Shown here piece after piece: positions 18,332 to 27,692 of a stretch of DNA of 64,000 nt (positions are counted from its first letter, which is position 1; every line of letters begins with the position of its first letter). The position numbers and the translations under genes were made by a program. The stretch covers positions 124,001-188,000 of the forward strand of contig NZ_JAFMPW010000007.1 of NCBI RefSeq assembly GCF_026126425.1, given 5' to 3'. Origin of the DNA: Muriicola sp. Z0-33 (lineage in GTDB: Bacteria; Bacteroidota; Bacteroidia; Flavobacteriales; Flavobacteriaceae). Under the pieces are notes generated by a model that did not search any database, was not told where the DNA came from, and saw nothing but the letters and a program-made list of their open reading frames with translations.

Positions 18332-18462
18332 AAAGGTCTGCTAATAAAATGACTAATTCATAGTAACTTCATTCTCCAGGGTTACTTCTGACCAGTACTT
18401 TATGCTGCATTAAATTTTCAGTGTCTGTAGCTATCTTTTCACAAACAACCAAGTGGATTGAT

Positions 18463-18765
18463 ATGGTTATAGACAGGAGTAAAAATTACACTTACATTAT
18501 GGCCAACTATAGTAATACTATGTTATATGTAGGGGTAACTACCAATCTGGTCAATAGAGTCTGGCAGCATAAAAATAGAGCGTTTCGATGTTGTACCCGT
18601 CGTTATAATTGCGGTAAATTGGTTTATTTTGAGGCCTACGGTCGTTTTCTGGAAGCCATATTCAGGGAACAACAACTCAAGGCTGGCAATAAAAACAGAA
18701 AGCATATTCTGATATCAGATTTTAATCCCGGATGGGAAGATCTTTCTCAGGATTGGCTGTTTTAG
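18463..18765 (+). CDS. GIY-YIG endonuclease domain protein (URI type)
   Basis: 100 residues from the ATG at 18463; a GTG at 18421 would add 14 residues without homology-like features. The body is one GIY-YIG domain: Y-T-Y-I-M-A-N replaces the usual Y-V-Y-I-L, L-Y-V-G-V-T follows, R-V-W-Q-H-K carries the catalytic arginine, and E-A-I-F-R-E-Q-Q holds the metal-binding glutamate. Such small proteins are abundant in Bacteroidota; their cellular role is poorly known. It lies alone between convergent operons and is probably unrelated to sugar metabolism. Confidence 0.85.
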   Translation: MVIDRSKNYTYIMANYSNTMLYVGVTTNLVNRVWQHKNRAFRCCTRRYNCGKLVYFEAYGRFLEAIFREQQLKAGNKNRKHILISDFNPGWEDLSQDWLF

Positions 18766-18813
18766 CCTTCTTTAACGGTCTTTGAGGCAGAGGTATACCT
18801 AAAGTGCTTATGC

Positions 18814-21800
18814 TTATTTCATAGGATGTTCCTTAAGTAATTCATCAGGACTGTAAAAACCTTGTTTGTCCTTAGTTTTTTCACGTATTTCTTTAACTTT
18901 CTCTGGGGAGATTGCGCTTGCTTTATTGCCAAAGGCGTTCCTCACGAAGGTGAGTACAGCTGCAATTTCTTCATCATTTAAGATGCCTCCAAAAGGCGTC
19001 ATAGGAACCTGTCCGGGATATGTTTTTCCTTTTAACTCCAAAGGCCCCATAAGTCCGTTGAGCGTTAATTTAATAAGGCGCTCTTCGTTACCCGTAACCC
19101 ATTCTACTCCTGCCAGTGGTGGAAATTGTGATGCGCTCAGGCCTTTACCATCCGGTTGATGGCAGGTAACGCAGTAACCTTCCCTATTATAGATTTCTTC
19201 ACCTTTTACGAATAGTTCTTCTTCACTGCCTTCAAGATCAGTTTTTGTCCTCATTGATTCCGGATCCTGGCCTACGTTGTGGTCATTTATGTGGGCCAGT
19301 GCAGCTTCATAAGGTTTTATCATCCAGGAGTCTAACGGAAGTTTTCCAGCGGCTTCAATTATAGGCGCCCCCTCTTCTTTGTCTAGCCAGGACGCGGCTA
19401 CAAATGCTTCTAATCGTACCCTGGGATTAGTATCCATCGCGGCCCGCATCAGTAATTCTGCCTGTTCCGGAATTTGATGGCCCGCATATCGCAATACTTT
19501 TACTGCGGCTGCTCTTGCCCTGAAATCTTTGGCCTCCAGGCATTGCTTCAATAAGTTAGGATCTACCTTATTTAACCCCCAGCTTACCCAGAGCCCTTCC
19601 AATACATGATGCTCATAATCAGGATCACCTTTATCGAGTGCAGCAACCCAGCTATTTAATTTGGTAAGGACGGTTTCAGCATCCCTGCCACGCAATTCTC
19701 GCCGTGTTCTGTATCGGCTGCGAAATTCCGGTAGTTTTAAATTTTCCAGTAATTCGTCCAGGTTGGCATCCACAATTTTTGCCGGGGTAACTAATGGACG
19801 GGAAGGGTAGGTCATTCTATACACTCTTCCATGAGCATGGTCTCTTAGCGGGTCACGGGCATTGTGCTGCATATGTCCAATAAGTACATTGTGCCAGTCT
19901 ATGAAATACAAAGAGCCATCGGGAGCAAATTCCATGTCTACAGGACGGAAGTTTGGATCTGTTGAAGTTATAAGGTCCGCAACATGTTTGCTAAGGTAGC
20001 CCGAAGTTTCCGGGTCATCTACCATGGTATGTTGTTTAGTACCTAAAAACCCAATAGTGTTATTAATGAGTAAATTTCCCTGTACCTCATCCGGAAAATG
20101 CCGGCTATGGATAAATTCGAGTCCCGAGGTGGGCCTTACCCTATGGGCTTCTTCTATTAAATTTTTAGGTAAGGGACTGGCCTGGCCATACCGCGGTTTT
20201 ATACTGCCAGGCATCATCCAGGTCATATCCGGGCCTGAGGTATGTGCAAAGTAATTCTGCCCCCATCGGTCAAAAGCAATACCCCAGGGATTTGGTATGG
20301 GGAGTTGGGCGGTACGTTCCAAATGATGTCTTTGAGGACTATATCTGTAAAACCCCCCATTTGTTGCCCTTACCGGCCCATATGCAGTTTCCACATTGGT
20401 ATGTAGAAATACCCCCTCGGCCATATAAATTGCTCCAGAGGGGTCTGCTGCAAAGGCGCTGATAGCGTGGTGGGTGTCGTGGTCGTCGAAACCACTTAGT
20501 ATTATTTCGGTTTCATCGGCCTTATCATCGCCATTATTGTCTTTAAGCAACACCAGATTGGTTCCCTGCGATACATACACGCCTTCTGGCGCAAATTCAA
20601 AACCAATAGTAAGGTGGAGGCCATCTGCAAAGGTGGTTTGTTTATCTGCCTTGCCATCACCATTAGTGTCCTCCAAAATGATCAATTTATCGTCGGGCTT
20701 ACTATCTCCGGGTTTGTAGTGTGGATAACTGGGCATTACCCCCACCCATAGTCTGCCCTTGTTATCAAAAGACAGTTGAACGGGATTTGCCAGATCTGAA
20801 AATTCCTTTTCAGAAGCAAATAGTTCCAGCTTATAACCATCTGGCACTTTTAACTTATCTAGGGCATCATTTCCATATAAATATTGCGGGTTGCCAGAAC
20901 CGTTGACGTCCTTATAGTTGGTCTCAACAGCAGGTAGTTCTTTTGTTTTTGAATCCATGGCAGCCAAATCTGAGGGAAGTCCCTGTACGGTGTTCCAGAT
21001 AACTGTATCCCTGTTGGCAGTCATTTCTTTAATTTTTATTTTTTCATAAGGATAGTTTGCCGGCCCAAAAGGATCGTAGCGCCTTCCCCAGGCATGCACC
21101 CCATTAGGTATTTTTATATCGTTGTGCCAAAACCAGTTTTTTTCCAATACGGCAGCATTAACAGCTGCTCTTTCAGCTTTAGATACCGTTTCTTGCTCTC
21201 CAAAAATATTATCGGCCAAAAGCATGGCGAATTTTTGATAACCGAAATCGTTTAATGAAAATCCGTCTGCCGTAATATCTTCTTGCTCACCAGCGATCCA
21301 CCTTTTGCTTTCTTCGAAACTGTTTACAAATAAAACACTATCAGCAGCTGCCACCTCTTTCATGGCTGCAGTGTAAAGTGCAAGGTTTTTATTCTCTTCC
21401 TTCCCATTGGGCAAATCCATTTTATCGGAAAGATCCTCAAAAGCTATTGGTGATACCAATGCCAGCTGGGGCCTGCTTGTACCGTTGTATCGCTGTTTTA
21501 AGGTGTGTTGAACAAAGGCGTGAAGTTCTTCCTTGAAATTGGCTAGCCCGTCCGGGCCAGCGAAGGACTCGTTGTATCCGAAGAATGCAATTATTATATC
21601 TGCTTTCAGGTTGGTAAGCCATTCATCTTCACTCGGGAAGGTTCCGATACTTCCGGATTCATTAGCCAATTCTGTCTGGAATTTTTCTGCTCCTGGAAAA
21701 GCCCAGGGCGAATTCCTGGAGGAATGTGGCCTGAAACCAGGGGTGTTTCCACCATCGGACATATTTCTAATTAAAAGCAGACTGTCTGGATAGCGCAAAT

Positions 21801-21966
21801 GCATTTCCGTTTCGAAGTGGCCAAAATTCATCATTCTTGATCCCAGATTATTTCCTATAAGAACAATATTGGATGATTTGTTTAAGGCGAGAGTGCCTTC
21901 TTCTTTTTTGCTACAACTAAGCATGCCAGCCGTTAGTATAAGGATAAGAAGTAATTTTTTGAACAT
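18814..21966 (-). CDS. Large lipoprotein: SGNH-like domain, beta-propeller, HEAT repeats, cytochrome c
   Basis: 1050 residues from ATG at 21966 (an ATG at 21987 adds seven residues); M-F-K-K then a hydrophobic stretch and lipobox G-M-L-S-C. Residues about 30-250 resemble an SGNH/GDSL hydrolase, but block I reads I-G-N-N-L-G-S-R rather than GDS, and the last block reads D-G-F-S-L-N-D rather than DxxH, so the classical serine/histidine pair looks absent. Then come a dehydrogenase-type propeller (about 360-680), HEAT-like helices (about 720-880), and a cytochrome c domain with C932-V-T-C-H936 and a downstream Met ligand. Last gene of a six-gene minus-strand operon. Electron-transfer function is likely; substrate unknown. 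Confidence 0.85.
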   Translation of the reverse strand: MFKKLLLILILTAGMLSCSKKEEGTLALNKSSNIVLIGNNLGSRMMNFGHFETEMHLRYPDSLLLIRNMSDGGNTPGFRPHSSRNSPWAFPGAEKFQTELANESGSIGTFPSEDEWLTNLKADIIIAFFGYNESFAGPDGLANFKEELHAFVQHTLKQRYNGTSRPQLALVSPIAFEDLSDKMDLPNGKEENKNLALYTAAMKEVAAADSVLFVNSFEESKRWIAGEQEDITADGFSLNDFGYQKFAMLLADNIFGEQETVSKAERAAVNAAVLEKNWFWHNDIKIPNGVHAWGRRYDPFGPANYPYEKIKIKEMTANRDTVIWNTVQGLPSDLAAMDSKTKELPAVETNYKDVNGSGNPQYLYGNDALDKLKVPDGYKLELFASEKEFSDLANPVQLSFDNKGRLWVGVMPSYPHYKPGDSKPDDKLIILEDTNGDGKADKQTTFADGLHLTIGFEFAPEGVYVSQGTNLVLLKDNNGDDKADETEIILSGFDDHDTHHAISAFAADPSGAIYMAEGVFLHTNVETAYGPVRATNGGFYRYSPQRHHLERTAQLPIPNPWGIAFDRWGQNYFAHTSGPDMTWMMPGSIKPRYGQASPLPKNLIEEAHRVRPTSGLEFIHSRHFPDEVQGNLLINNTIGFLGTKQHTMVDDPETSGYLSKHVADLITSTDPNFRPVDMEFAPDGSLYFIDWHNVLIGHMQHNARDPLRDHAHGRVYRMTYPSRPLVTPAKIVDANLDELLENLKLPEFRSRYRTRRELRGRDAETVLTKLNSWVAALDKGDPDYEHHVLEGLWVSWGLNKVDPNLLKQCLEAKDFRARAAAVKVLRYAGHQIPEQAELLMRAAMDTNPRVRLEAFVAASWLDKEEGAPIIEAAGKLPLDSWMIKPYEAALAHINDHNVGQDPESMRTKTDLEGSEEELFVKGEEIYNREGYCVTCHQPDGKGLSASQFPPLAGVEWVTGNEERLIKLTLNGLMGPLELKGKTYPGQVPMTPFGGILNDEEIAAVLTFVRNAFGNKASAISPEKVKEIREKTKDKQGFYSPDELLKEHPMK

Positions 21967-22019
21967 CCGGGATTTTATTATGACCATAGTCGGTTTTGTT
22001 TATATTATAATTAGGCTTG

Positions 22020-22988
22020 TCAGAAGGTTACATGAACGCCTTCCTCAATAGATTTTTCGCAGGCTTCAATAATCCGCTGACAGCTAATGGCGTCTTCAAG
22101 GCTAGAGAGCGGTGCTTCCCCATTTTTAATTACTTTATTGATAAAATGTGTAGCGGTATTTTTAATAGACTCCGGATAGGCATAATAGGTCTGGGAATGT
22201 GCCCCAATTCTGTCATTTATTACCCAATCTCTATAGCTATATCTGCTGCTTCCTTTTGTTCCAATTACTTTTATCATGCACGTCCACGGATCTCCCGCAT
22301 GATCATCATTAGCAAAACTGGCGCAAAGATGACTCAGACTACCATTTTCCATCTGAATATTGGCCATTGCTACATTCTCTTGTGGTGCTATTTCAGCTCC
22401 AATAGTGTTTTTAAAGCATGATATAGTTTTGGGTTGCCCAGCCAGGTATAGCATGGTATAACTATGATGTGTCAAAATCTGTCGGATAACACCTGGATAT
22501 CGGGCCCTGATCTCATGGGCATGATGAATGTTATACATCATATAAAACTGGGTGATTTCGCCCAGCTTACCGCTTTCTATCATTGATTTTGCCCTGAAAA
22601 TACCTGGTTCATAAATGTAGTTGTGTACTGGCATGCATTTAACCCCCGCCAGATGAACGGCTTCCTGCATCTGCGACAATTCTGTAATGTTAGATGCTGC
22701 CGGTTTTTCTACTAAAACGTGTTTCCCGGCACGGGCAGCTTGGATAGTATACTCGCAATGTGTTTCCATATTGGTCAACACAAATACGGCATGAATATTT
22801 TTATCGTTTAATAATTCATCTACAGAATCAAAGACCTTACATCCAAATTGAGCAGCTTTTATATTTGCCTTTTCTTTTGTTCTGTTCCAAAGTCCAATTA
22901 ACTCTGCACCATCCAGGTTATTTATCGCCTCTGCATGCAGATTGGCAATATCACCGGCTCCTATAAATCCTATGCCTATGTTATTCAT
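22020..22988 (-). CDS. Gfo/Idh/MocA-family oxidoreductase
   Basis: 322 residues. An N-terminal Rossmann fold starts with G-F-I-G-A-G-D-I-A-N-L-H, has E-K-P-A-A at the conserved lysine position (about residue 94), and is followed by the alpha/beta substrate domain with H-N-Y and H-H-S-Y around the usual catalytic histidine region. These enzymes oxidise or reduce hydroxyl groups of sugars, inositols or sugar nucleotides with NAD(P). It overlaps the upstream epimerase gene by 4 bases (ATGA), so the two are translationally coupled. Substrate cannot be named. Confidence 0.87.
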   Translation of the reverse strand: MNNIGIGFIGAGDIANLHAEAINNLDGAELIGLWNRTKEKANIKAAQFGCKVFDSVDELLNDKNIHAVFVLTNMETHCEYTIQAARAGKHVLVEKPAASNITELSQMQEAVHLAGVKCMPVHNYIYEPGIFRAKSMIESGKLGEITQFYMMYNIHHAHEIRARYPGVIRQILTHHSYTMLYLAGQPKTISCFKNTIGAEIAPQENVAMANIQMENGSLSHLCASFANDDHAGDPWTCMIKVIGTKGSSRYSYRDWVINDRIGAHSQTYYAYPESIKNTATHFINKVIKNGEAPLSSLEDAISCQRIIEACEKSIEEGVHVTF

Positions 22989-24004
22989 GAGCTTGCTTCT
23001 GAATATTTTAATATGCCTTTTTCTGCCATTTCATTAAACTCTAATAACGATTTTCTAACACCTTCTTCTATTGAGGTTAAAGGTAAATTTTTGAAGGTTT
23101 CCGCTATTTTCTCATGGCTTAAATCTGAAACAAATAAATTTGGAGGGGCATCATCTTTAATTGAAAATTTTATATAATCTCCCATACCAAGTTCTTCGGC
23201 CTGTTTTGCCACAATCTGCAAAAATTCATCAATCGCTATGGTCTTTCCTTTAATATTAAAGGCCCCGAACCCTTCAAATGATGCTAAAGTACATGCTGCA
23301 AATTGAGCTCCGACATCTTCTACAAAATGATAATTTTCACGCCCCTGATAGGGCATTTCAAATGGAATGGTTTGACCTGCCTTTTTACCCATGGCAATGG
23401 ACTTTAAAGCGTTTGTCGGGGCAGAGGTTTTTCCTTTATCACGCCCTTTACCATAAGTAGTATTGAGTCGCAGGCAAATTGTTGGGACAGCTGTGGTATC
23501 ATAGAACAATCTGGCCAAATGCTCTCCCGCCAATTTCCAAATCCCGTAATGATTGGGAGGTGCGAGCGTCACATTTTCTGATATGGTATCTTGCGGATAC
23601 ATAGACCGCATCCCATATACGGCTGCCGAGCTGGCAAATACAAATCGTTTTAAATTAGGCAGTTTTTCAGCGGCATCAAAAAGGGCCATGGTGCCGCCGG
23701 TATTAATTTCCATTCCACTAATATGGTATTTGGAGCAATCCGGACTCTGGTACGCTCCCAAATGTATAATATGAGTTGGGTTTACTGCCTTAAGGGTTGT
23801 TTCTATTGCTTTGTAGTCCGCTACATCCAGGGTAACGAATTCCAGTCGTGGATCCAGCTCCTCTCCCAGCCATAATTTTAAAGGTGCCGTATTCCCGGAC
23901 CTTGTAGCAATTACTATTTTTTTTACCTCCGGAGATTGTAATAGTTTATAAATGGTCACAGAGCCAATACAACCTGTTCCGCCCGTAATAAATATTGTGT
24001 GCAT
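22985..24004 (-). CDS. NAD-dependent epimerase/dehydratase (extended SDR)
   Basis: 339 residues. Motifs of extended SDRs are clear: T-G-G-T-G-C-I-G at residues 7-14, an S-S-A-A-V-Y-G serine segment, and catalytic Y-G-I-W-K. Family members act on nucleotide sugars or, in catabolic settings, on aldonates and uronates (for example uronate dehydrogenase). The neighbours are Gfo/Idh/MocA enzymes, a zinc alcohol dehydrogenase and a TIM-barrel isomerase, so a catabolic sugar role is more likely than cell-wall biosynthesis. Lies 16 bases after the alcohol dehydrogenase gene. Confidence 0.85.
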   Translation of the reverse strand: MHTIFITGGTGCIGSVTIYKLLQSPEVKKIVIATRSGNTAPLKLWLGEELDPRLEFVTLDVADYKAIETTLKAVNPTHIIHLGAYQSPDCSKYHISGMEINTGGTMALFDAAEKLPNLKRFVFASSAAVYGMRSMYPQDTISENVTLAPPNHYGIWKLAGEHLARLFYDTTAVPTICLRLNTTYGKGRDKGKTSAPTNALKSIAMGKKAGQTIPFEMPYQGRENYHFVEDVGAQFAACTLASFEGFGAFNIKGKTIAIDEFLQIVAKQAEELGMGDYIKFSIKDDAPPNLFVSDLSHEKIAETFKNLPLTSIEEGVRKSLLEFNEMAEKGILKYSEASS

Positions 24005-24020
24005 CAGAATAAAGAATTTA

Positions 24021-25133
24021 TCAATTCATTTTTATTACAGCCTTTACATTTTTGGCTCTTATAGCATCTTCGAATGCCTGGGTGATATTTTCAAAATCGT
24101 AAAAATTTGTGTAGTGTTCTGAGGGGAATACCCCTGTGACCATTAATTTCTGAGCCACCATATAATCTTCCCTGCAAGACCCCATAGAACCTCTCATATT
24201 TAATGAAGTACGAGTAAGATGGGTTGCATTTATTTCAACAGCTGTGGGGTAAGTGGCTATTACGCAGATATCACCTTCCGGGCGAACTACCGAAATGGCC
24301 TCAGTGAGCACTTGCGGTACCCCGGAACATTCTATGAGTAAATCTACTTTCCCATTATTACCAAAGGCAATTCCCTTGGCATCCTTAACCCCTTTGCTCA
24401 ATTGCTGGGATAGCGTATTTTCCGGGCCAACTTCCAATGCAATAAACCCTCTCTCTTTGGCCTTCTTTAATCTTACGCCTCTATCCTGAGCAATCCCGGT
24501 AATGGCCACTCTTGCGCCAGCAGCTCTCGCCAATTCGGCAGACATTAGGCCAATAATGCCACATCCGGTTACTACTACATCCTGGCCTGGTTTAATTGCG
24601 CATTTGTTGTGCAGGGCATTTACAATAATAGATAATGGTTCTACTAAAGCACCCTGCTGAGGAGTTAAGCCCTCCATTAGCTGTACTACTCTATCTGTTT
24701 CTAAAACCACCCTCTGACCAAAACCACCATTTCTATGGAAGCCAATTATTTGCTTTGAAGGGCATAAATTCCATTTGGCAACACTACATGCCGGACACTC
24801 CTCATCCTGGCAGCCTAACATGGCCAGGGGGGTAAAGACATCACCAACTTTGATGTCACCATGATCTCCAGGACCCAATTCCAAAACTTCGGCACTGAAC
24901 TCGTGTCCAATGATCCGCGGTCGTTCTACCCAATCAAAATTTGGTTTGCCTAGTGTTGCACTATTGTCAGAACCACATATTCCTGTATATAGCGTTTTGG
25001 CTAAAAGTTCACCTTCTTTCAATTCAGGAACTTCCATCTCCACTATATTGGTGTTGAGACTCAGATCTGTTGCCGTCGCTGGTTTAATTTTTTCACTACC
25101 GTGGAGACAAAAGCCTTTAATGCTTGTACTCAT
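24021..25133 (-). CDS. Zinc-dependent medium-chain alcohol/polyol dehydrogenase
   Basis: 370 residues. G-I-C-G-S-D and G-H-E-F contribute catalytic zinc ligands. Four cysteines in C-x5-C-x2-C-x7-C around residues 110-128 form the structural zinc site. A Rossmann segment V-T-G-C-G-I-I-G-L-M follows. This is the glucose/sorbitol/threonine dehydrogenase branch, which oxidises secondary alcohols of sugars and polyols with NAD(P)+. It is in the middle of the minus-strand sugar operon (36 bases after the Gfo/Idh/MocA gene, 16 before the epimerase). It could also supply the L-fucose dehydrogenase step, but nothing in the sequence fixes that. Confidence 0.88.
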   Translation of the reverse strand: MSTSIKGFCLHGSEKIKPATATDLSLNTNIVEMEVPELKEGELLAKTLYTGICGSDNSATLGKPNFDWVERPRIIGHEFSAEVLELGPGDHGDIKVGDVFTPLAMLGCQDEECPACSVAKWNLCPSKQIIGFHRNGGFGQRVVLETDRVVQLMEGLTPQQGALVEPLSIIVNALHNKCAIKPGQDVVVTGCGIIGLMSAELARAAGARVAITGIAQDRGVRLKKAKERGFIALEVGPENTLSQQLSKGVKDAKGIAFGNNGKVDLLIECSGVPQVLTEAISVVRPEGDICVIATYPTAVEINATHLTRTSLNMRGSMGSCREDYMVAQKLMVTGVFPSEHYTNFYDFENITQAFEDAIRAKNVKAVIKMN

Positions 25134-25169
25134 ATATAAATATCTTGCTTAATGATTATTGTAAGGAGT

Positions 25170-26324
25170 TCACCATTGCACGCCGGTATCTTGCCAGCTC
25201 ATGGTACTTGCCGATTTCAGAACTGCTTCACAAACTTTTTGTGTTTCCTGGGCTTCTCTAAAGGTTGGCGAACAGGAAGTGCCTTCATCGAGCGACTTCA
25301 GGAAATCTGCCACCTGATGTACAAAACTGTGTTCGTAGCCTATAGACAGGCCGGGTACCCACCATTTATCCATATAAGGCTGATCCCCATCTGTCACATG
25401 AATGGAACGCCAGCCCCTCTCTACAGAAGGGTTTCTATGATCAAAATATTCCAATCTTGTAAGATCGTGCAAATTCCATTTAATAGAGGCATGCTCCCCG
25501 TTGATCTCAAAAGTGTATAGTGCTTTATGTCCCCTGGCATATCTGGTGGATTCAAACAACCCTAATGATCCGTTGTCAAAATGACAATGAAAGATACAGG
25601 CATCATCTATACCTACTTTTTGTTTTTCTCCAGAAGCGGTGTGAATCCGTTCTTTTATAAAGGTCTCTGTTACTGCAGATACATCTTTAATTCCTCCATT
25701 TAACCACATTGCAGTGTCTATGCAATGTGCCAACAGATCTCCTGTAACCCCAGATCCTGCTGCCTTGTCGTCTAATCTCCAAAGACCTTCTCCTCCCTGG
25801 GGGAGTTCCGGACTTATGGTCCAGTCCTGCAAGAAATTTGCGCGATAGTGAAAAACTTTACCCAGTTTCCCTTCATCTATAAATTGTTTAGCCAGTGTCA
25901 CCGCAGGAATTCTACGATAATTGTAATACACCGTATTGGGGACCCCTGCTTTTTCAATGGCCTCCACCATGGGTTGCGCTTCTTCAACGGTGCGTGCAAG
26001 GGGCTTTTCACAGAGCACCATCTTCCCTGCTTCTGCTGCCGCAATTGCAATTTCAGCATGCATATTATTAGGGGTACAAATGTCTATGGCATCTATATCG
26101 TCTCTGGCCACTAAGGCCTTCCAGTCTGTTTCGTAAGATTCATAGCCCCATTGCTCTGCAAACTCTTTTACCCGCTCTTCGTTCCTGGCACAAACAGCTT
26201 TGAGTACGATTTTGTGTTTTAATTCAGGGAAAAAATCTCCTACTCTTTTAAATGCGTTAGAATGGGTTCTTCCCATAAACCCGTAGCCCACAAGGCCTAC
26301 TCTTAGTTCCTTTTTATCTGACAT
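25170..26324 (-). CDS. Gfo/Idh/MocA-family oxidoreductase
   Basis: 384 residues. [12 protein letters not shown] opens the Rossmann fold, C-E-K-P-L-A holds the conserved lysine, and [11 protein letters not shown] is the family's catalytic D-x3-H region. The longer C-terminal domain resembles inositol dehydrogenase-like and 3-keto-sugar enzymes. It is distinct from the second Gfo/Idh/MocA enzyme in the same operon, so the two probably catalyse different steps, for example oxidation and re-reduction around a keto intermediate. A short heptad repeat separates it from the upstream isomerase gene. Confidence 0.88.
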   Translation of the reverse strand: MSDKKELRVGLVGYGFMGRTHSNAFKRVGDFFPELKHKIVLKAVCARNEERVKEFAEQWGYESYETDWKALVARDDIDAIDICTPNNMHAEIAIAAAEAGKMVLCEKPLARTVEEAQPMVEAIEKAGVPNTVYYNYRRIPAVTLAKQFIDEGKLGKVFHYRANFLQDWTISPELPQGGEGLWRLDDKAAGSGVTGDLLAHCIDTAMWLNGGIKDVSAVTETFIKERIHTASGEKQKVGIDDACIFHCHFDNGSLGLFESTRYARGHKALYTFEINGEHASIKWNLHDLTRLEYFDHRNPSVERGWRSIHVTDGDQPYMDKWWVPGLSIGYEHSFVHQVADFLKSLDEGTSCSPTFREAQETQKVCEAVLKSASTMSWQDTGVQW

Positions 26325-26350
26325 CTATCTCAAAAAATTAATGTTTATTT

Positions 26351-26378
26351 TCACTGTTCACTGTTCACTGTTCACTGT
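26351..26378 (-). repeat. Four perfect heptads TCACTGT
   Basis: Four head-to-tail copies of TCACTGT fill part of the 57-base gap between two minus-strand genes. Read on the minus strand the unit is ACAGTGA, which is one of the unit variants in the large tract at 29897-30064, there on the plus strand. Confidence 0.9.
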
Positions 26379-26381
26379 CTA

Positions 26382-27428
26382 TTACGACTCATGCCAGCCG
26401 TGCAGTTCTCTTACCTTGATCATTGCACCCAGCACATCGTTCCATGTTTGTTGTTGTAGCATCACTTCATTGGGGAACATGCATCCGTCCCAGCATATAT
26501 GTTTAAACCTCTTGGTCAGTACTCCTTTTTCGTCCCTTAACCAATGTCCGGCATCAACCGGGATATCTAGCTTTCCATTGGGATCCGTTGCCTGGCAATG
26601 CCTGCCCGTCTTATCGTGCGAGCCTGCACCGAAAACTGTACCATCGTTCTGCGCCACGTGAAAATCTATTGTCCAGGGCCTTAATGCGGCCGTAAGTGTT
26701 TTAAGTCCTTCGGTTAAAGTGGCCCTGTCCGACCAGTCAAAATCCATTGGTAATATCCTTTCATCCGGTTTATTATATCCCAGGAGATATAACAGGGTAT
26801 GGGCCATATCTGCCTGGAAACCAATATTTGGCCTATCAACTGCTTCGAGGGTATTTACCATAGATTTCCATCCGTGCATTCCGCCCCAGCAAATCTCTCC
26901 CTCGGCCGCCAGAGATTCCCCGTAATCTGCGGCAATATCGCAGGCTTCTCTAAAGGTTTGTGCAATTAATTTAGTATTGGCAACCGGGTCTACCGCCCAG
27001 CTTTCCGGATCAACAGAGGAGTCTATTCTTATAATGCCATTAGGACGTATTCCAAGGTCTCGGAGTTTACTTCCTATCTCACAAGACTTGCGAACCTGGG
27101 TAAGAAACTGTTTCCTTTCTTCGGATGTACCCATTGCCGAGCCTCCACCGGTAGGTGTCCAGACCGGGGCAACCAGACTGCCTATTTCCAGGTTACGAGA
27201 ACTTGCTTTTTCTACCATTTGTTTAATCTCGTCGCCAGAGGCATCAATGTTCATATGAGGATCAAAGAGGAAGAGATCAAAACCATCGAATTTTACCCCA
27301 TCAACTTCTGCATTGGCAGTAAGCTCTATCATGGTGTCAATATCTATAGGAGGTTCAGAATCTGGCCCCTTGCCAACTACACCTGGCCAGGAAGCATTAT
27401 GCAGTTTGGGAAAATTGTTTGTTTGCAT
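26382..27428 (-). CDS. TIM-barrel sugar isomerase/epimerase-like protein
   Basis: 348 residues without signal peptide. The fold is of the xylose isomerase-like/AP-endonuclease-2 type; barrel strands and metal-ligand candidates are seen at [18 protein letters not shown] and [10 protein letters not shown]. The C-terminal half is unusually rich in tryptophan and histidine. It is the first gene of the minus-strand sugar operon, divergent from an MFS transporter across 264 bases. Likely an isomerase or epimerase acting on a keto or aldo sugar made by the adjacent Gfo/Idh/MocA enzymes. Confidence 0.8.
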   Translation of the reverse strand: MQTNNFPKLHNASWPGVVGKGPDSEPPIDIDTMIELTANAEVDGVKFDGFDLFLFDPHMNIDASGDEIKQMVEKASSRNLEIGSLVAPVWTPTGGGSAMGTSEERKQFLTQVRKSCEIGSKLRDLGIRPNGIIRIDSSVDPESWAVDPVANTKLIAQTFREACDIAADYGESLAAEGEICWGGMHGWKSMVNTLEAVDRPNIGFQADMAHTLLYLLGYNKPDERILPMDFDWSDRATLTEGLKTLTAALRPWTIDFHVAQNDGTVFGAGSHDKTGRHCQATDPNGKLDIPVDAGHWLRDEKGVLTKRFKHICWDGCMFPNEVMLQQQTWNDVLGAMIKVRELHGWHES

Positions 27429-27483
27429 GCTTATATATTTGATTGTAAAAATTGTTGTTTCTAAAGAATATTTGAGCCGCTCC

Positions 27484-27504
27484 GCTATTTAGCCCTAAAA
27501 TAGC
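27484..27504. promoter_or_regulatory. Palindrome in divergent promoter region, possible operator
   Basis: GCTATTT and AAATAGC form a perfect 7-base inverted repeat with a 7-base spacer, 56 bases before the isomerase start on one side and 189 before the MFS start on the other. Position fits an operator for the two divergent units. No regulator gene is adjacent and I cannot assign a family. The rest of 27429-27692 is AT-rich with no gene. Confidence 0.25.
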
Positions 27505-27692
27505 TAAAAATAAGGGATGAGTAAAATTTAAAAGAACCGAGAAATAGCCAGAAATTTAACAAAAAAAGAAGAAGATCGCTATAAATTAATTATGATTTTA
27601 ACGAAAAAGAAGTTAAACTTATACGTTCAAATTTTATTTATATCACATTAAATGTATTTTTATAACAACCAACAATAATCAAACTAAAACTT

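Noticed and set aside
18332-18462. AGTAAC...GTTACT inverted repeat as a regulatory hairpin
   Set aside because: Six-base arms with a long spacer are expected by chance in AT-rich DNA and no T-tract follows.
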